A stretch of DNA of 64,000 nucleotides from Sipunculus nudus (lineage: Eukaryota; Annelida; Sipuncula; Golfingiida; Sipunculidae), in NCBI GenBank assembly GCA_026874595.1, contig CM049311.1, positions 7,723,676 to 7,787,675 of the forward strand, in the 5' to 3' direction. The notes under the pieces were generated by a model, which saw nothing but the letters and a program-made list of their open reading frames with translations, made no database searches and was not told the DNA's origin. Below, piece after piece: positions 47,417 to 58,534 of this stretch. The first letter of the stretch is position 1; each line of letters begins with the position of its first letter. The position numbers and the translations under genes were made by a program.

Positions 47417-47917
47417 CCACCAATGATCTTTTTAAATTTGGCATGTATGGTCCTCTGTATATTTCCTATGCATTTGCCAGCAATTGGGTCAATATTGCCT
47501 ACGTTTTAGAAGTAACGGACCCGGACATAATGTGCCTTGTCAAAACATCAAGAAATATATTTATATATATAATTTATACTTAACCACCAATGATCTTTTT
47601 AAATTTGGCATGTATGGTCCTCTGTATATTTCCTATGCATTTGCCAGCAATTGGGTCAATATTGCCTACGTTTTAGAAGTAACGGACCCGGACATAATGT
47701 GCCTTGTCAAAACATCAAGAAATATATTTATATATATAATTTATACTTAACCACCAATGATCTTTTTAAATTTGGCATGTATGGTCCTCTGTATATTTCC
47801 TATGCATTTGCCAGCAATTGTGTCAATATTGCCTACGTTTTAGAAGTAACGGACCCGGACATAATGTGCCTTGTCAAAACATCAAGAAATATATTTATAT
47901 ATATAATTTATGCTTAA
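47417..47917 (+). repeat. Exact 3 x 167-bp tandem triplication
   Basis: Three near-identical units start at 47417, 47584 and 47751 (accaccaatgatctttttaa at each start). I noticed only a handful of differences (for example attgggtc versus attgtgtc), so it is recent. The repeated Tyr-Ile-rich frames are a by-product. Confidence 0.95.
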
Positions 47918-48018
47918 CATGTTAACAGTTGAAGCTAGAGAGTCTTTTTCAAGGATGTAACTATTTAATTTAGATTCATTTGTATACCAGATATTATATC
48001 AGAATTTTGTCAAGTTTT

Positions 48019-48500
48019 AGTTCAGCTGATTATAAGTCAACTGAGCTACAGTCCTGGTCCTTTGTCCGTCGTCCGTCCATGTGTTTACTTTCATAGCGTT
48101 TAATTTTTAGCTCACATGGCTATATATTTAACTTTTGAGAACTATTACATTTACACATTTATTTTATTTTTTTAATATATCCTTTCAGATTACACTTAGG
48201 CCCATTACCATGTTTTTTCTTTATTGCCTTATTATTTTAGGCCACAGGTTTCATATATTACACAGTGCAGATGTAGTGTATACTTAATGGGCTTGTTCTA
48301 ACTTACTTATCAAACTTAGTTACGCTCATTTGAAATATTTGATTTAGTTCAGCTGAATGTATTCTTTTTATTTCAGTTAATTAATTAAATGCTTATTATT
48401 TATGCTTCGCTCATGTCCATTATTCTTTAATGAACAGTATTTTATAAGTTCCCAGTGAATATATTTACATGCATATTATAGTAAATAGCTGAAATAACGT
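48019..48500 (+). mobile_element. Family F left end plus interior fragment
   Basis: Begins agttcagctgattataagtc. The part 48240-48490 (ggccacaggtttcatatatt, ttacatgcatatta) corresponds to 56050-56290, so both belong to one family. Confidence 0.55.
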
Positions 48501-49261
48501 CATCTGATAGTTATCAGTGTCCTTCTAAAGGTCTCTGTCCTTCCACCTCGGAAAGCGCAGGTATTCTCCGTCAACTCTATTACTAATTGATGGAAAATGT
48601 CCCAACCTATGAGGTTGGTGGAATTTTTCTCCTCTTGTCTTTCGGTCATAAAGCTTTAAAAACAGTCTGGAAGATGCCATCATTTCTTCCAAGTGTCCCG
48701 CTCATCATTTAAGGGCTTGGATTTCCGGATTGGCCGCTTCACATTTTTAGAGAAAATTAACTAGTTTCTGGGTCCCTCGCCAGAGGAATCCTCCACCCTT
48801 GTCTTGTTGGCTATTCTTTCACTGATACGTCCAGAGATTTCTCAGGGGATCGCCAAAACGGTCCCCATGAATCTCACTTGCCTTCTGATAAGCTGTTTCG
48901 GTTCTCGTAAAGAAATGCCCATTACCAGCTTTCTTCAGCTTTCCCAGGTAACATTTTTTTTAAGTTGCACGTGAACAGGCGATTTCACTCAGGCGATCCA
49001 ATCAAGATATTCCATGTAATCTCCATTCAGGATTTTCTGGTCCTTGTTGCCAGTAGGATGCATCTGTGCCAGTGTTAACTCGCTTATGTCATCATTGCCA
49101 GGACTGAACGGGTATAAAGGTACACTATGTAGCCCAAACGTCCCGCAGGCTAACAGGCCTAAAGCCTCTTCTCTGCATTAATGCCAGGCATCTGGTGTCT
49201 TGAACACACAGACGATCATGACGTAACTTAGATCTCTAGTTTCTCCTAACCAAGCACACCT
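48501..49261. other. Unassigned sequence
   Basis: Moderately GC-richer stretch with no open frame of note, no recognised domain and no clear repeat partner in the window. Confidence 0.4.
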
Positions 49262-51148
49262 AAAGCCGGCGGCTCACTTACCGATTTTATCGGCCGATTC
49301 ATAGGATCGGCCGACTATGTACCGACGGGGGTACATTGTCGTGTAGTGTGACACCCCAAGCGACGCGATTTTGTCGGCGTCGGCGTGAAAAATCGCCGTC
49401 GCCAACAGTCTGGCACTGTTCAAGAAAATCGGCCGATTTTGTCGGGCGATTACCGAAATCGTGTAGTGAGCCAATGCTTGCGACAAAGTCGGCCGATTTT
49501 GTTTATTTTTGTTCGTCAGAGTTCACGTTTTGTACGTTGTCACTATTAGTCATAATAAGTATATATATATATTGTATAATGACATATCTCTGTATTTTAA
49601 AAAGAAATAAAGACAGATTTTGGTAAAGATTCAAATTTTATGTATTCCTATAAGACGACCTGCAATTTATTAATCATTATAATGGAATATCCATTGATAT
49701 AATTACAATGTGCGAACATTTCTGTAAACATAAGACTGAACGAACAAGGTGTATGTTTGCAAACGCCTATTTATTGCTGGGCTGTTAAGCAATCCTTCCG
49801 AGTTACTCTGAACAATTAACTCAAGCTTATGTAAGAGTTTCCTGGTAAAAATAACACAAATCAATATTTACATCTCAGGGATAGCAATAATCAACTGTAT
49901 ATCTGCATGTAATTTCTAACCATCATTATAAATTTCTTTCCTTAATATAGTTTTTTGTCCCATCACTGTTTTGTCCTATCACAGATTCTCCTTAATGTTA
50001 GCAAAAACAAAGGTGCCAGAGAAGAAAGTGTATAAATAAAATAATAAGTCCAAATTAAGAGGAAATGAGAGAAGATATGAATGAATAGCCGAAAACTTTT
50101 GAGTGATACAACACCCAGTCCAGTGCACGCAGCATATACCAGTCCTGATGTTTCCAGGTAACCCAATAGGCAAAAGCGTGAACGGATCTCTGATACACGT
50201 AATCTTTTTCACGGAGTCGGCGGCATTGGTGGTGATGCTGTACTTTAATACGTTTTAATATATTTTATCTGACATAACAGAGAGTCGCCAGATATATAAC
50301 TGATCATCACTTGCTACGGGAATTAATAATATAGATTAAAACCTAATCACGAAACATATCTGCTGCTGTTGGCGTTTGTTGTGCACGTGTAGCAGTCAAA
50401 TGAAAAAGGATGATAAAGTGTTTCTGGTTTATACAGGACAGAAGAAAAAAACCACTTCTTTGAATGCTAGAAACAGGAAATCCTAGAAATCACACAAACA
50501 TGCAAGTAGAATGTCATTTTCTAAATTAGAGTTCGTGTCTGGTTAAATAGCCCTTCTGAATGTAGTATCATGATGGTGGATGTTCGGTTTTACCAAATCC
50601 TGCAGATCAGCCGCAGCATTCGTTTAAAGGGTTTAAGACCAATCCTTTCGGACATTTTCCGGACCTGGGGACCTTTCTTAAGGTTTTGTTATTAGTGCTC
50701 CTGGGTTGGACCCCTCTTTTCTTAAATCCTGGACCCGCCCCTGAGATATGCGGAGAAAACCATTAAATTGATGATGGACGGTTAAACCCTCCAGTCTCAG
50801 ATCGCATACAAGTGTATTTTTTACATGCCACTAGTTCATCTCTTCTTTCAAGCCAAGGTTTAACCGACAGGTCACTCTCCCGCCACAGTATATTTTTCTT
50901 TGGACAAGCCACAAAGCGAACAAATATTTCCTTTTATTTTTTTCTCATTGAAAGCTCTGTATCAGATCGCTATAATGAGACAGACTCCTTCGCCGATAAG
51001 CGAGAGGTGGGAACAAGCGCGTCGGTAAATGTGACACCGGAAATCGGCCAACTAAACCAAGCCGATTTTCAGCCGATTTTGAGAAAATCTGCCCAAAAAA
51101 TCGCCCGACAATGTCGCTTGATAAAATTGGGTAGTGAGCACCCGGCTA
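49262..51148. mobile_element. 1.9-kb DNA transposon-like element with imperfect TIRs
   Basis: The left end AGCCGGCGGCTCACTTACCG (then ATTTTATC) matches the reverse complement of the right end, AGCCGGGTGCTCACTACCCA (then ATTTTATC). Both ends carry sub-terminal TCGGCCGATTTT-like repeats in several copies. No transposase frame is visible, so it is likely non-autonomous or decayed; superfamily not assigned. Confidence 0.6.
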
Positions 51149-52528
51149 AACGTTTCTCTGTACGACCTTGTTCCTTCTTTCCCCAGATCCAGATGGCTGT
51201 CAAATCTATGTCTCTGTAATAGAGCCCAGAGCCGTGTTAGCCACACAAATGCGACTGGCTTGGACAAAAAGGTGCTGACTTTAGTTTTAAGCCGAGTTTC
51301 GTGGCTCGACTCGGCAGGCAAAATGTTGGTTGGCTTAAACTGACCTGAAAGGCTATTCATTTGACGATGTAACAAAACAGCCGATTTATGTTACAAAGTA
51401 TCCGTTTTAATTAACAAGTTTTCTATATTACGTGTGATCAGGGTTTGATCTTGAGATTTTTTTGCACCATGCAGCCCATCGGGCTAGTGGCTGTAATCTT
51501 GCACTGGCCCGCACCAATTTGCACTAGCCACCATTTTGGTGGTATTTTTAAGCAGTATTTCTCTAGTATGTAGTATTTTATGTAGTATTTTAATTTAATC
51601 AAGAACACTACAATGGTCTAAATAAAATGGTATTTGAATATTTAAAAGTTTTTAGTGGTACTAGCACAAGCAGCTTTGAAGCTCAGCTGTTACTTGAAAC
51701 ATAACTCCTCTCTCCAACAGAAAAGCTGGTAAAACAAAGTAAACATAAGTGTATTTCCAAAAAAAATTTAATGCCTCAGGTGACCACATCAGCTGGGGCA
51801 AACACTTTCACCCCTCAGCATTGTCTGAATCACTTAATCATATATATAAAAGCAGTTGTGTAAAACATCAGACCATACTAAAATTTGTAATATTAGGCAT
51901 GGCTTACTTTTTTTTTCAAGTATATATTGTCACTTTCAAATTTTTTGTAAACCTCTCGTAAAAAGATTTTTTTTTTGCTGTAATTAATGGCTGAGCAAGC
52001 GATGTTGATCTCTATCAGGTGTACGCCTAAACAAGAAACGCCGTACGGTCAGGCAAGATCAGTTTACTTCAAAGGCTATTACTAAAATGAAATTTACAAA
52101 GGCAGTAAAAAGAAACACAACCTAACAAACACGGTTGCTTAAATTTTATGCATGTTTCGGTCAGCTGTGGCCGGTAGAAAGGATTTCCCTGTTCGCCTAC
52201 GCCTATCATGGTCACCACAAACTGATGAAATCACGCAATTTTTGCAGTGCCAAACATCTGATTTATGGAGATCGTGCCTTAGACAACGTCATTTGCAGTT
52301 TCCAGTAAATTGGCCCGCGTCATTTGCTTTATATACTAACGGTGCCACCGTCAACGTAGCTGAAAATTATAAACACCGAAAGTGACACGGTGTCAGTGAA
52401 CATTTTTCCGCCAAAATAGTCATGAATGAAGTCACATAGGGTGAGTTTTTACTACGAACCTCTTATTGGCCCTCTGCTTATAACACGTGACAGCTCCGCC
52501 AATCACAATATCCATAGGCTTCGGAACC

Positions 52529-52578
52529 GGGGGGGGGGGGGGGGGGCGCGCGCGCGCCCCCCCCCCCCCCCCCCCCCC
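52529..52578. repeat. G18-(CG)5-C22 palindrome
   Basis: A run of 18 G, five CG dinucleotides, then 22 C, followed by CACACAC. The whole tract is self-complementary. Reading frames through it (poly-Gly/Ala-Arg/poly-Pro) are artefacts. Confidence 0.95.
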
Positions 52579-53412
52579 ACACACACTTTTTGGTCCCAGG
52601 GGGGCACAAGGGGGCAGAACTTCTGTAGGAGAACCCATGCATTTCCATTGCTCATGAGTCAACAAGATTTGTACTTAACTGTGCATTGAAAAAATACTGA
52701 GGATGAGCTTGGAAATTTAATACTCTACAGAGAAGCTGAGACTCCCGGGACCTATTGGTCATCAAGACTGTTGCGTCTGGGGTGCTCATGCTGGTCAGGC
52801 AGATGATAAACTGGATGTACTTCAAGTGTTGACTTAATCGCTCATGGCTACATTTTTGGCGGCAGAGGTGGTAGTACCCACACCTCCTCCCCCAATTTTG
52901 TCATAGACCAAGGTTCCCGTACTATATAAAAAAATTACACTTGCTATGCAAAAAAAACATGCATACATAAACTATATTCATAAAAAGAGGGAGCAGACAG
53001 GCAGTGTCAATGCTTCCTACACTGTCAACCATCAAAACCATGGGATATTAATTGATCACAGTGTTACTATAGTCATGTCAGGGCCTCTGAGGCTGCCACT
53101 GCATGCTGAGAACCTGGGTCCTTGCACCCTGAAGTGTGAGACTGTCCAGATCATGTAGGTTGGGCATCTTTGCTATTCATGAACTGTCTTGCTGGTCAGT
53201 CACAGTCACATTTACTGTCTGAAATTGAAGCTTGAAAGACATGTCTACAGTCAGTGTGTATAGTGTTTTTTGGCATCTAGCAAAAAAAAGCAGAAGGTAT
53301 CTAACTTTGTCAAATCTCAAGATTCTACCTATAACCCAGTGAGGTATGTAAAATTATATTTTGTTCCTTTAAGTTTCTAAATAAATAAGCTATTAGTAAA
53401 CTATAAGTTTTT

Positions 53413-53470
53413 ACCTCAGCTGACTGTAAGTCATCAGAGCTATATAACCAGCTTTGGCCTTATAGCTGTC
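53413..53470 (+). repeat. Family F left-end fragment
   Basis: Reads acctcagctgactgtaagtc followed by atcagagctatat, a diverged copy of the 47194 left end. It could be the left boundary of the copy ending at 58534. Confidence 0.5.
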
Positions 53471-53582
53471 CTATGTTCTGCCACCAATTCCAGACCCTTG
53501 CAGTAACTTATTAAAGCAAATCGGAACCTTGAGCTCTGAGAACTGTGAAGCTCAGATTAAATAGCATCTGACTATATATGCC

Positions 53583-53597
53583 GGGGGGGGGGGGGGG
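53583..53597. repeat. Poly(G) tract
   Basis: G15 followed by GA-rich sequence. Confidence 0.9.
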
Positions 53598-53967
53598 AGA
53601 GAAGAATAAATTTGTTTTCTAATTTTTCTACTCAAAGTATAACATTTGTCGGAAATAACATTTGTCACTGCTGTGCATGAAACTGGAGTTGCAACAAAAT
53701 GTGTGCAAGAAAAATGTTTATTTGATTATAAATGAGTGCTTTGACGTGATGATTTGGCCCTCCTTTTTTATGTAGGCAAATTTAATTGAAAGTTTTTGGG
53801 AAAACTGGACTTCACCAGACTGCATGGCGTAAACAGTTTTCTTTTAAAGAAGCTCTTTAAATCAGTAACAAATTCACACCAATAATAATTACCTCCTCCG
53901 TTCGGGCGCTTTGTGCCCTCAGTTCTTGGAGTACCATATATTGGTCTACTCTTGCATCCCCTCAATG

Positions 53968-53969
<2 letters not shown>

Positions 53970-54008
<39 letters not shown>
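53970..54008. repeat. (TA)n microsatellite
   Basis: About 39 bases of TA repeat. Confidence 0.95.
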
Positions 54009-54010
<2 letters not shown>

Positions 54011-56040
54011 AGCATAGGCTTTACCCCCCCACCCACCCACACACACATACTTTTTGGCCTAGTGGTGGAGGTAGGTGTGCTCTTTCTGTGTGAAATTATG
54101 TAAGGTCCATTATTTGGATGGAAAATCCATTGTATTTTTTCTCAGTCTACATGCCTCACATGAAAACAACTAACTTAATTTCTTAATTTAGTGTGTAAAG
54201 TAATAAAGGTCATTACTGTGTAATTTTTACAGATAAGGGAATTGAATATAATGTAATTCATTTAAGTGAGAACAGTTGGAAATTTAGACTACTTGTATGC
54301 GTAACTAATTTTTAAACTGATAACCTTATAGACAGGTCTGCTTTGGAATATATAAATATTTTTTTGTATTGCTCAATGTTTAATTATATATGACTGACAT
54401 GTGTTCAGCTTTCTGTAAATTAATTGTTCATGGTAATATTTAATTGATAATTACAACTTAAACTTCTAGTAAGTTTGAAAATGTTATATAACCTTTGCCT
54501 ATCTGTTTCGTGCTTTATACCTTACACACCAATGGTGGAGTAAAATTAAAATCCCAGTAACGGATCTGAAGCTTTTATTAAGATTTGACGAAAACTATAT
54601 TATGGTATAAATATTATCAATTTGGCACACATGATTCTGTAAATTAAACATTTAATCATTTTTTGTGTGGTGCAGCATGTGATTAAAAATAGAAAATTGG
54701 TCAAAATACTGCAATGAAAATGCATTTTTTATGTTTTCAAAATTTTCCAAACTGTGAGAGGGGGATACCCCCTCCCACACCCACCCCCTTTCGGGCGCTT
54801 ACATTTGCACAATATGCCCCACATTTCACTTTTAAAAAGCTCAAAAACTCGTTTGTGTGGGCCAGCCTGCCTAGGCATGTGTTCATGCAAATCTACGTGT
54901 CACATGCATGGTTTAAACGCCCACATCGGCCGGTCCCAGTGTGAATATCGAAAAAAACTTTCATCAAATGCGACTGGGAAGAGCTTCCGCTTTATTTGTA
55001 GTCAAATCAGAACCCTTTCTAATTGCTCAATGATTTGCAGGCGGTTTTGCCCGCTGTTTCGCCCGAGTAACGAACATTGGCAGATTTTTTCCCCTGGCAT
55101 TTTTCTTCACTCGCGCACGAGTGTACCTATCGTTCCACACATATAGGTACAATCAGACTAATTTTTATGGCTTAGATTAAACGATCGGCACCCTCGGGAA
55201 ATACCTTTTTATTATAGAAATTATGAGCATCTAGGAATAACAGGAAGGCTGTTTTTGAAGCACATGAAGGCGGATTTTTACCTGGCCAGATGCGTTTGCG
55301 GCAGATTATACCATCAATAATTATTTACAGACTAGTCCAAAAAATAAATTTCCAGCCGCTGTCGAAAATCTCGATCGGCCGGGTTAGCTCCAACACAGTG
55401 TTTTTAAGGAAGACCAGATTATATGAAACATTTATGCAAAATTTATATATTTGATATTAAATGTTGTTTGAAATGAAGTTTCAGCCTGGTTAAAAAAAAG
55501 GTGGCATACGCGGTAAGCGTGCTAAGAATAAAAAAAATAAAAACAAATTTTAACATTGGCTACTAGCCAGTCGGGCTGAAAGAAACGAGATCGTACCAGT
55601 CCGCCGAATTTCACACTCGCCGCGGGCTAGCGTTAAGATCGAACCCTGGTGACATATTGCATCCATTTTTACATTTAACTAGTTTGTGATTAAATATCGA
55701 GTATAGGTTATCCTGGTGGATTCATAAGCCAGAATTTTCACACTTGATTAAACACACCGTTTCCTTTCACCGACAAGAAATAAAAAAATACCAGAACCTG
55801 AAAATTTTTTTCGGGCATTTTTACTTGTTAAAGATTTATCTTTTAGTATAAATTTATTCTCAAGCCAATCTTAGCTGCACTAGATCGGCTCATTCCGGCT
55901 TAATGAAATAACGGCGGCGCCTCCTGGTAAACTCAGCTGGTTCGGCTTGATTTCAACTTGGCTGGCGGCGGCGCCGGGCTCTAGTAATAAACAGTCCTTA
56001 CACTTAGGCACAGTAATATTTTCTTTCTATATTGCATCAT
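54009..56040. other. No gene seen
   Basis: AT-rich with scattered GC-richer patches (54760-55400, 55860-55980). Open frames here, including the 130-codon frame at 54754-55146, have no recognised domain or splice context. Confidence 0.45.
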
Positions 56041-56049
56041 GAAATGGTT

Positions 56050-58534
56050 TCAGGCCACAAGTTTCATTTATTACACAATGCAGATGCAATGTGTACCTGA
56101 TTGGCTTCTTTTAACTTGCTTATAAAATATAGTTTATGCTCATTTGAAAATGGAAAATTTTAATTTTTACTGCATTTTATTTAAGTTAATATATTAAATG
56201 TATATTATTATGAATTAGTTCATATCCATTATTCTATAATTTACAGGGTTTCTTAGTTCCCAGTATATATATTTACATGCATATTACATTCACTTAGTTA
56301 AAATACTGGAACTTGTACAAATGCATGTATGTGATCATGAGAGGCTCCTCCGTAAATTATCAGAGGAAATTTTTCCAGCTGACAAGCGAAATACATGATT
56401 GTTTCTATGGTACATTCACAGACAGTGCTTCATCAGTTTCTGAAGACTTGTGGCGCCACCTGTATTTTTTTTTATTTTTTACGATTTTTTTTTTTTTCTC
56501 TTTTTTTAGGCCTTAAAAGATGTGGTCATCTGTTTACAGGGCACAAATCGTAACCACTGGACCTGGAATCTTCTTACTTTACATCTAGAGAGGTCAATAA
56601 AAAGTCTCCTATAGGAAATCTGGAATTAGGTCTCTGTTACCCATATTCTTCAAGTTATGGGGCTCCGAAGTACCCCCAGAATAACGAAAAATTTAATAAT
56701 AATAATGATATATAGTATTTATATAGCGCCAATTCTCCGATGGTCGGACTCACAGCGCAATTCACACACACACATACCCAATTTCATGGAAATCTACTCC
56801 CTGTGCCTGACCCAGAAAAAAACTTGATACAAAAGCTCAAGTATCTGAACAACTAATGCATTGATCACCATGATTCTTTGCATGAATATTGATCATGGAG
56901 TGTTTCATCATTTTCTGCAGACCGGTGGCGCCATCTGTATTTTTCGATTTTTTTACAATTTTATTTCTCTATTTTTGAGACCTTAAATATGCGGCCATCT
57001 GTTTACAGGGCACAAATTGTAACTGCTGGACCTGGAATCTTCTAACTTTACATCCAAAGAGTTCCATGAAAGTCTCCTTGGAAACCTTGAATGAGGTCTC
57101 TGTTACCCATATTCTCCAAGCTATGGGGCTCCAAAGTACCCCCTAGAATAATGAAAAATTTGATACTAAAGCTCAATTATCTAAATAACAAATGCATTGA
57201 TCACCATGTTTTGCTTTGATATTGATTATGGAGTGTTATATCCGTTTTTGCATACTGGTTGTGCCACCTGTATTTTTTCGATTTTTTATAATTTTTTTCT
57301 CATTTTTGAGACCTTAAAAGATGCGGTCATCTGTTAACAAAGCACAAATCGTAACGTCTGGACCTAGAATCATCTGTCTTGACATGCAGGGAGACCCATG
57401 AAAATCTCCTTGGAAACCTAAAATTAGGTCTCTGTTACCCAAAACCTGTGAGCTATGGGGCATCCAAGTACCCTCAAGACTAATAGAAAATTGGATACAA
57501 AAGCTCAAGTATCTAAACAACTAATACATTGATCACCATGATTCTCTGCATGTTTTTGATCATGGAGTGTTTCATCATTTTCTGCAGACTGGTGGCGCCA
57601 CCTGTATTTTTTCGATTTTTTTTTTACTGTTTTTTTTCTCTGTTTTTGAGACCTTTAAAGTTGTGATCATCTGTTAACAGGACACAAATTGCAGTTACAG
57701 GACCTAGAATCAAGTATCTTGACATGCAGGAAGGCCCATGAAAAAGTCTCCTTGGAAACCTGAAATTAGGTCTCTGTCACCCATACTTTCTGAGCTATGT
57801 GGGTCCGAAGTACCTCCTAGAATAATAGAATATTAGATACAAAAGCTCAAGTATCTGAACAACTAATGCATTAATCACCATGATTCTTTGTATGGATATT
57901 GATCATGGAGTGTTTCATCAGCTTCCGCAGACTGGTGGCACAACCTATATTTTTTCGATTTATACAATTTTTTAACTATTTTTGAGACCTTAAAAGATGT
58001 GGTCATCTGTTAACAGGGCACAAATCGTAACAACTGGATCGAGAAACTTCTTTCTTGACAAGCAGGGAGGCCCATGAAAAGTCTCCTTGGAAACCTAAAA
58101 TTAGGTCTCTGTCATCCATATTGTCTGAGCTATGAGGCTCAGAAGTACCCCCCAGAATAACTAAAAATTTGATACAAAAGCTCTAGTATCGTAACAACTA
58201 GAGCATTGTTCGGCATGAACTAATGCATTGATTGCCATGATCCTTTTCATGTATATTGGTCATGCAGTGTTTCATAATTTAATGAAGACTGGTGGCGCAA
58301 CTTGTGGGCACAAATCGTAACCGTTAGACCTATAAACTGCTAAAATCTAAAAAAAAAAACTTCGCAAATCTCCTTAGAAACCTTAAATTAGGTCATGGTG
58401 ACCTATATTTTGCGAACTGCTCGCTGAAAACATGATCTTGAGCACCCAGTCAGTCAGACGGGGCACAAATTGTATTCTTTTGTGAATGTCTTCCTAGTCA
58501 GCTGAGCGTCATGACCCATGGGTCACTTGTTTTT
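56050..58534 (+). mobile_element. Family F element, interior and right end
   Basis: Tandem units of about 340 bases, each with the phrase ctggtggcgccacctgtatt or a variant, at about 56450, 56924, 57250, 57590, 57932 and 58288, followed by gaggccttaaa-like and aaattaggtctctgttaccc phrases. The right end is tagtcagctgagcgtc then the palindrome TGACCCATGGGTCA and cttgtttt. This fits a Helentron-like 3' end: sub-terminal inverted repeat then hairpin. Confidence 0.6.
56693..56800. repeat. Nested simple-repeat-associated insert in family F
   Basis: An (AAT)n-rich start, then tatagtatttatatagcgcc and cacacacacacat, interrupts the first family F unit, lengthening it to about 470 bases. The tatatagcgcc phrase is common in marine invertebrate genomes (from memory). 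Confidence 0.55.

Larger units (their letters stand above)
51438..55651. mobile_element. Possible hAT-like terminal pair
   Basis: CAGGGTTTGATCTTGAG at 51439 and its inverted partner at the right (CAGGGTTCGATCTTAAC on the minus strand, near 55650) match at 14 of 17 positions. Both are followed by cagccc...ggctagt phrases. CAGGG ends fit hAT elements, but I see no matching 8-bp target duplication and no transposase. May be two separate fragments. Confidence 0.3.

Noticed and set aside
47329-47917. Three 84-88 codon frames sharing sequence
   Set aside because: Consequence of the 167-bp triplication ending in TA-rich DNA; no domain.
50812-51219. 135-codon plus-strand frame
   Set aside because: Overlaps the right TIR region of a DNA element; no transposase motif or conserved residues.
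52426-52689. Opposing frames with poly-Gly/Pro
   Set aside because: Produced by the G18-(CG)5-C22 palindrome.
54754-55146. 130-codon plus-strand frame
   Set aside because: Composition protein-like in part, but no domain, no splice context and no similarity I recognise.
51438-55651. A single 4.2-kb hAT transposon
   Set aside because: End similarity is suggestive, but no 8-bp target duplication and no transposase; kept only as a low-confidence pair.
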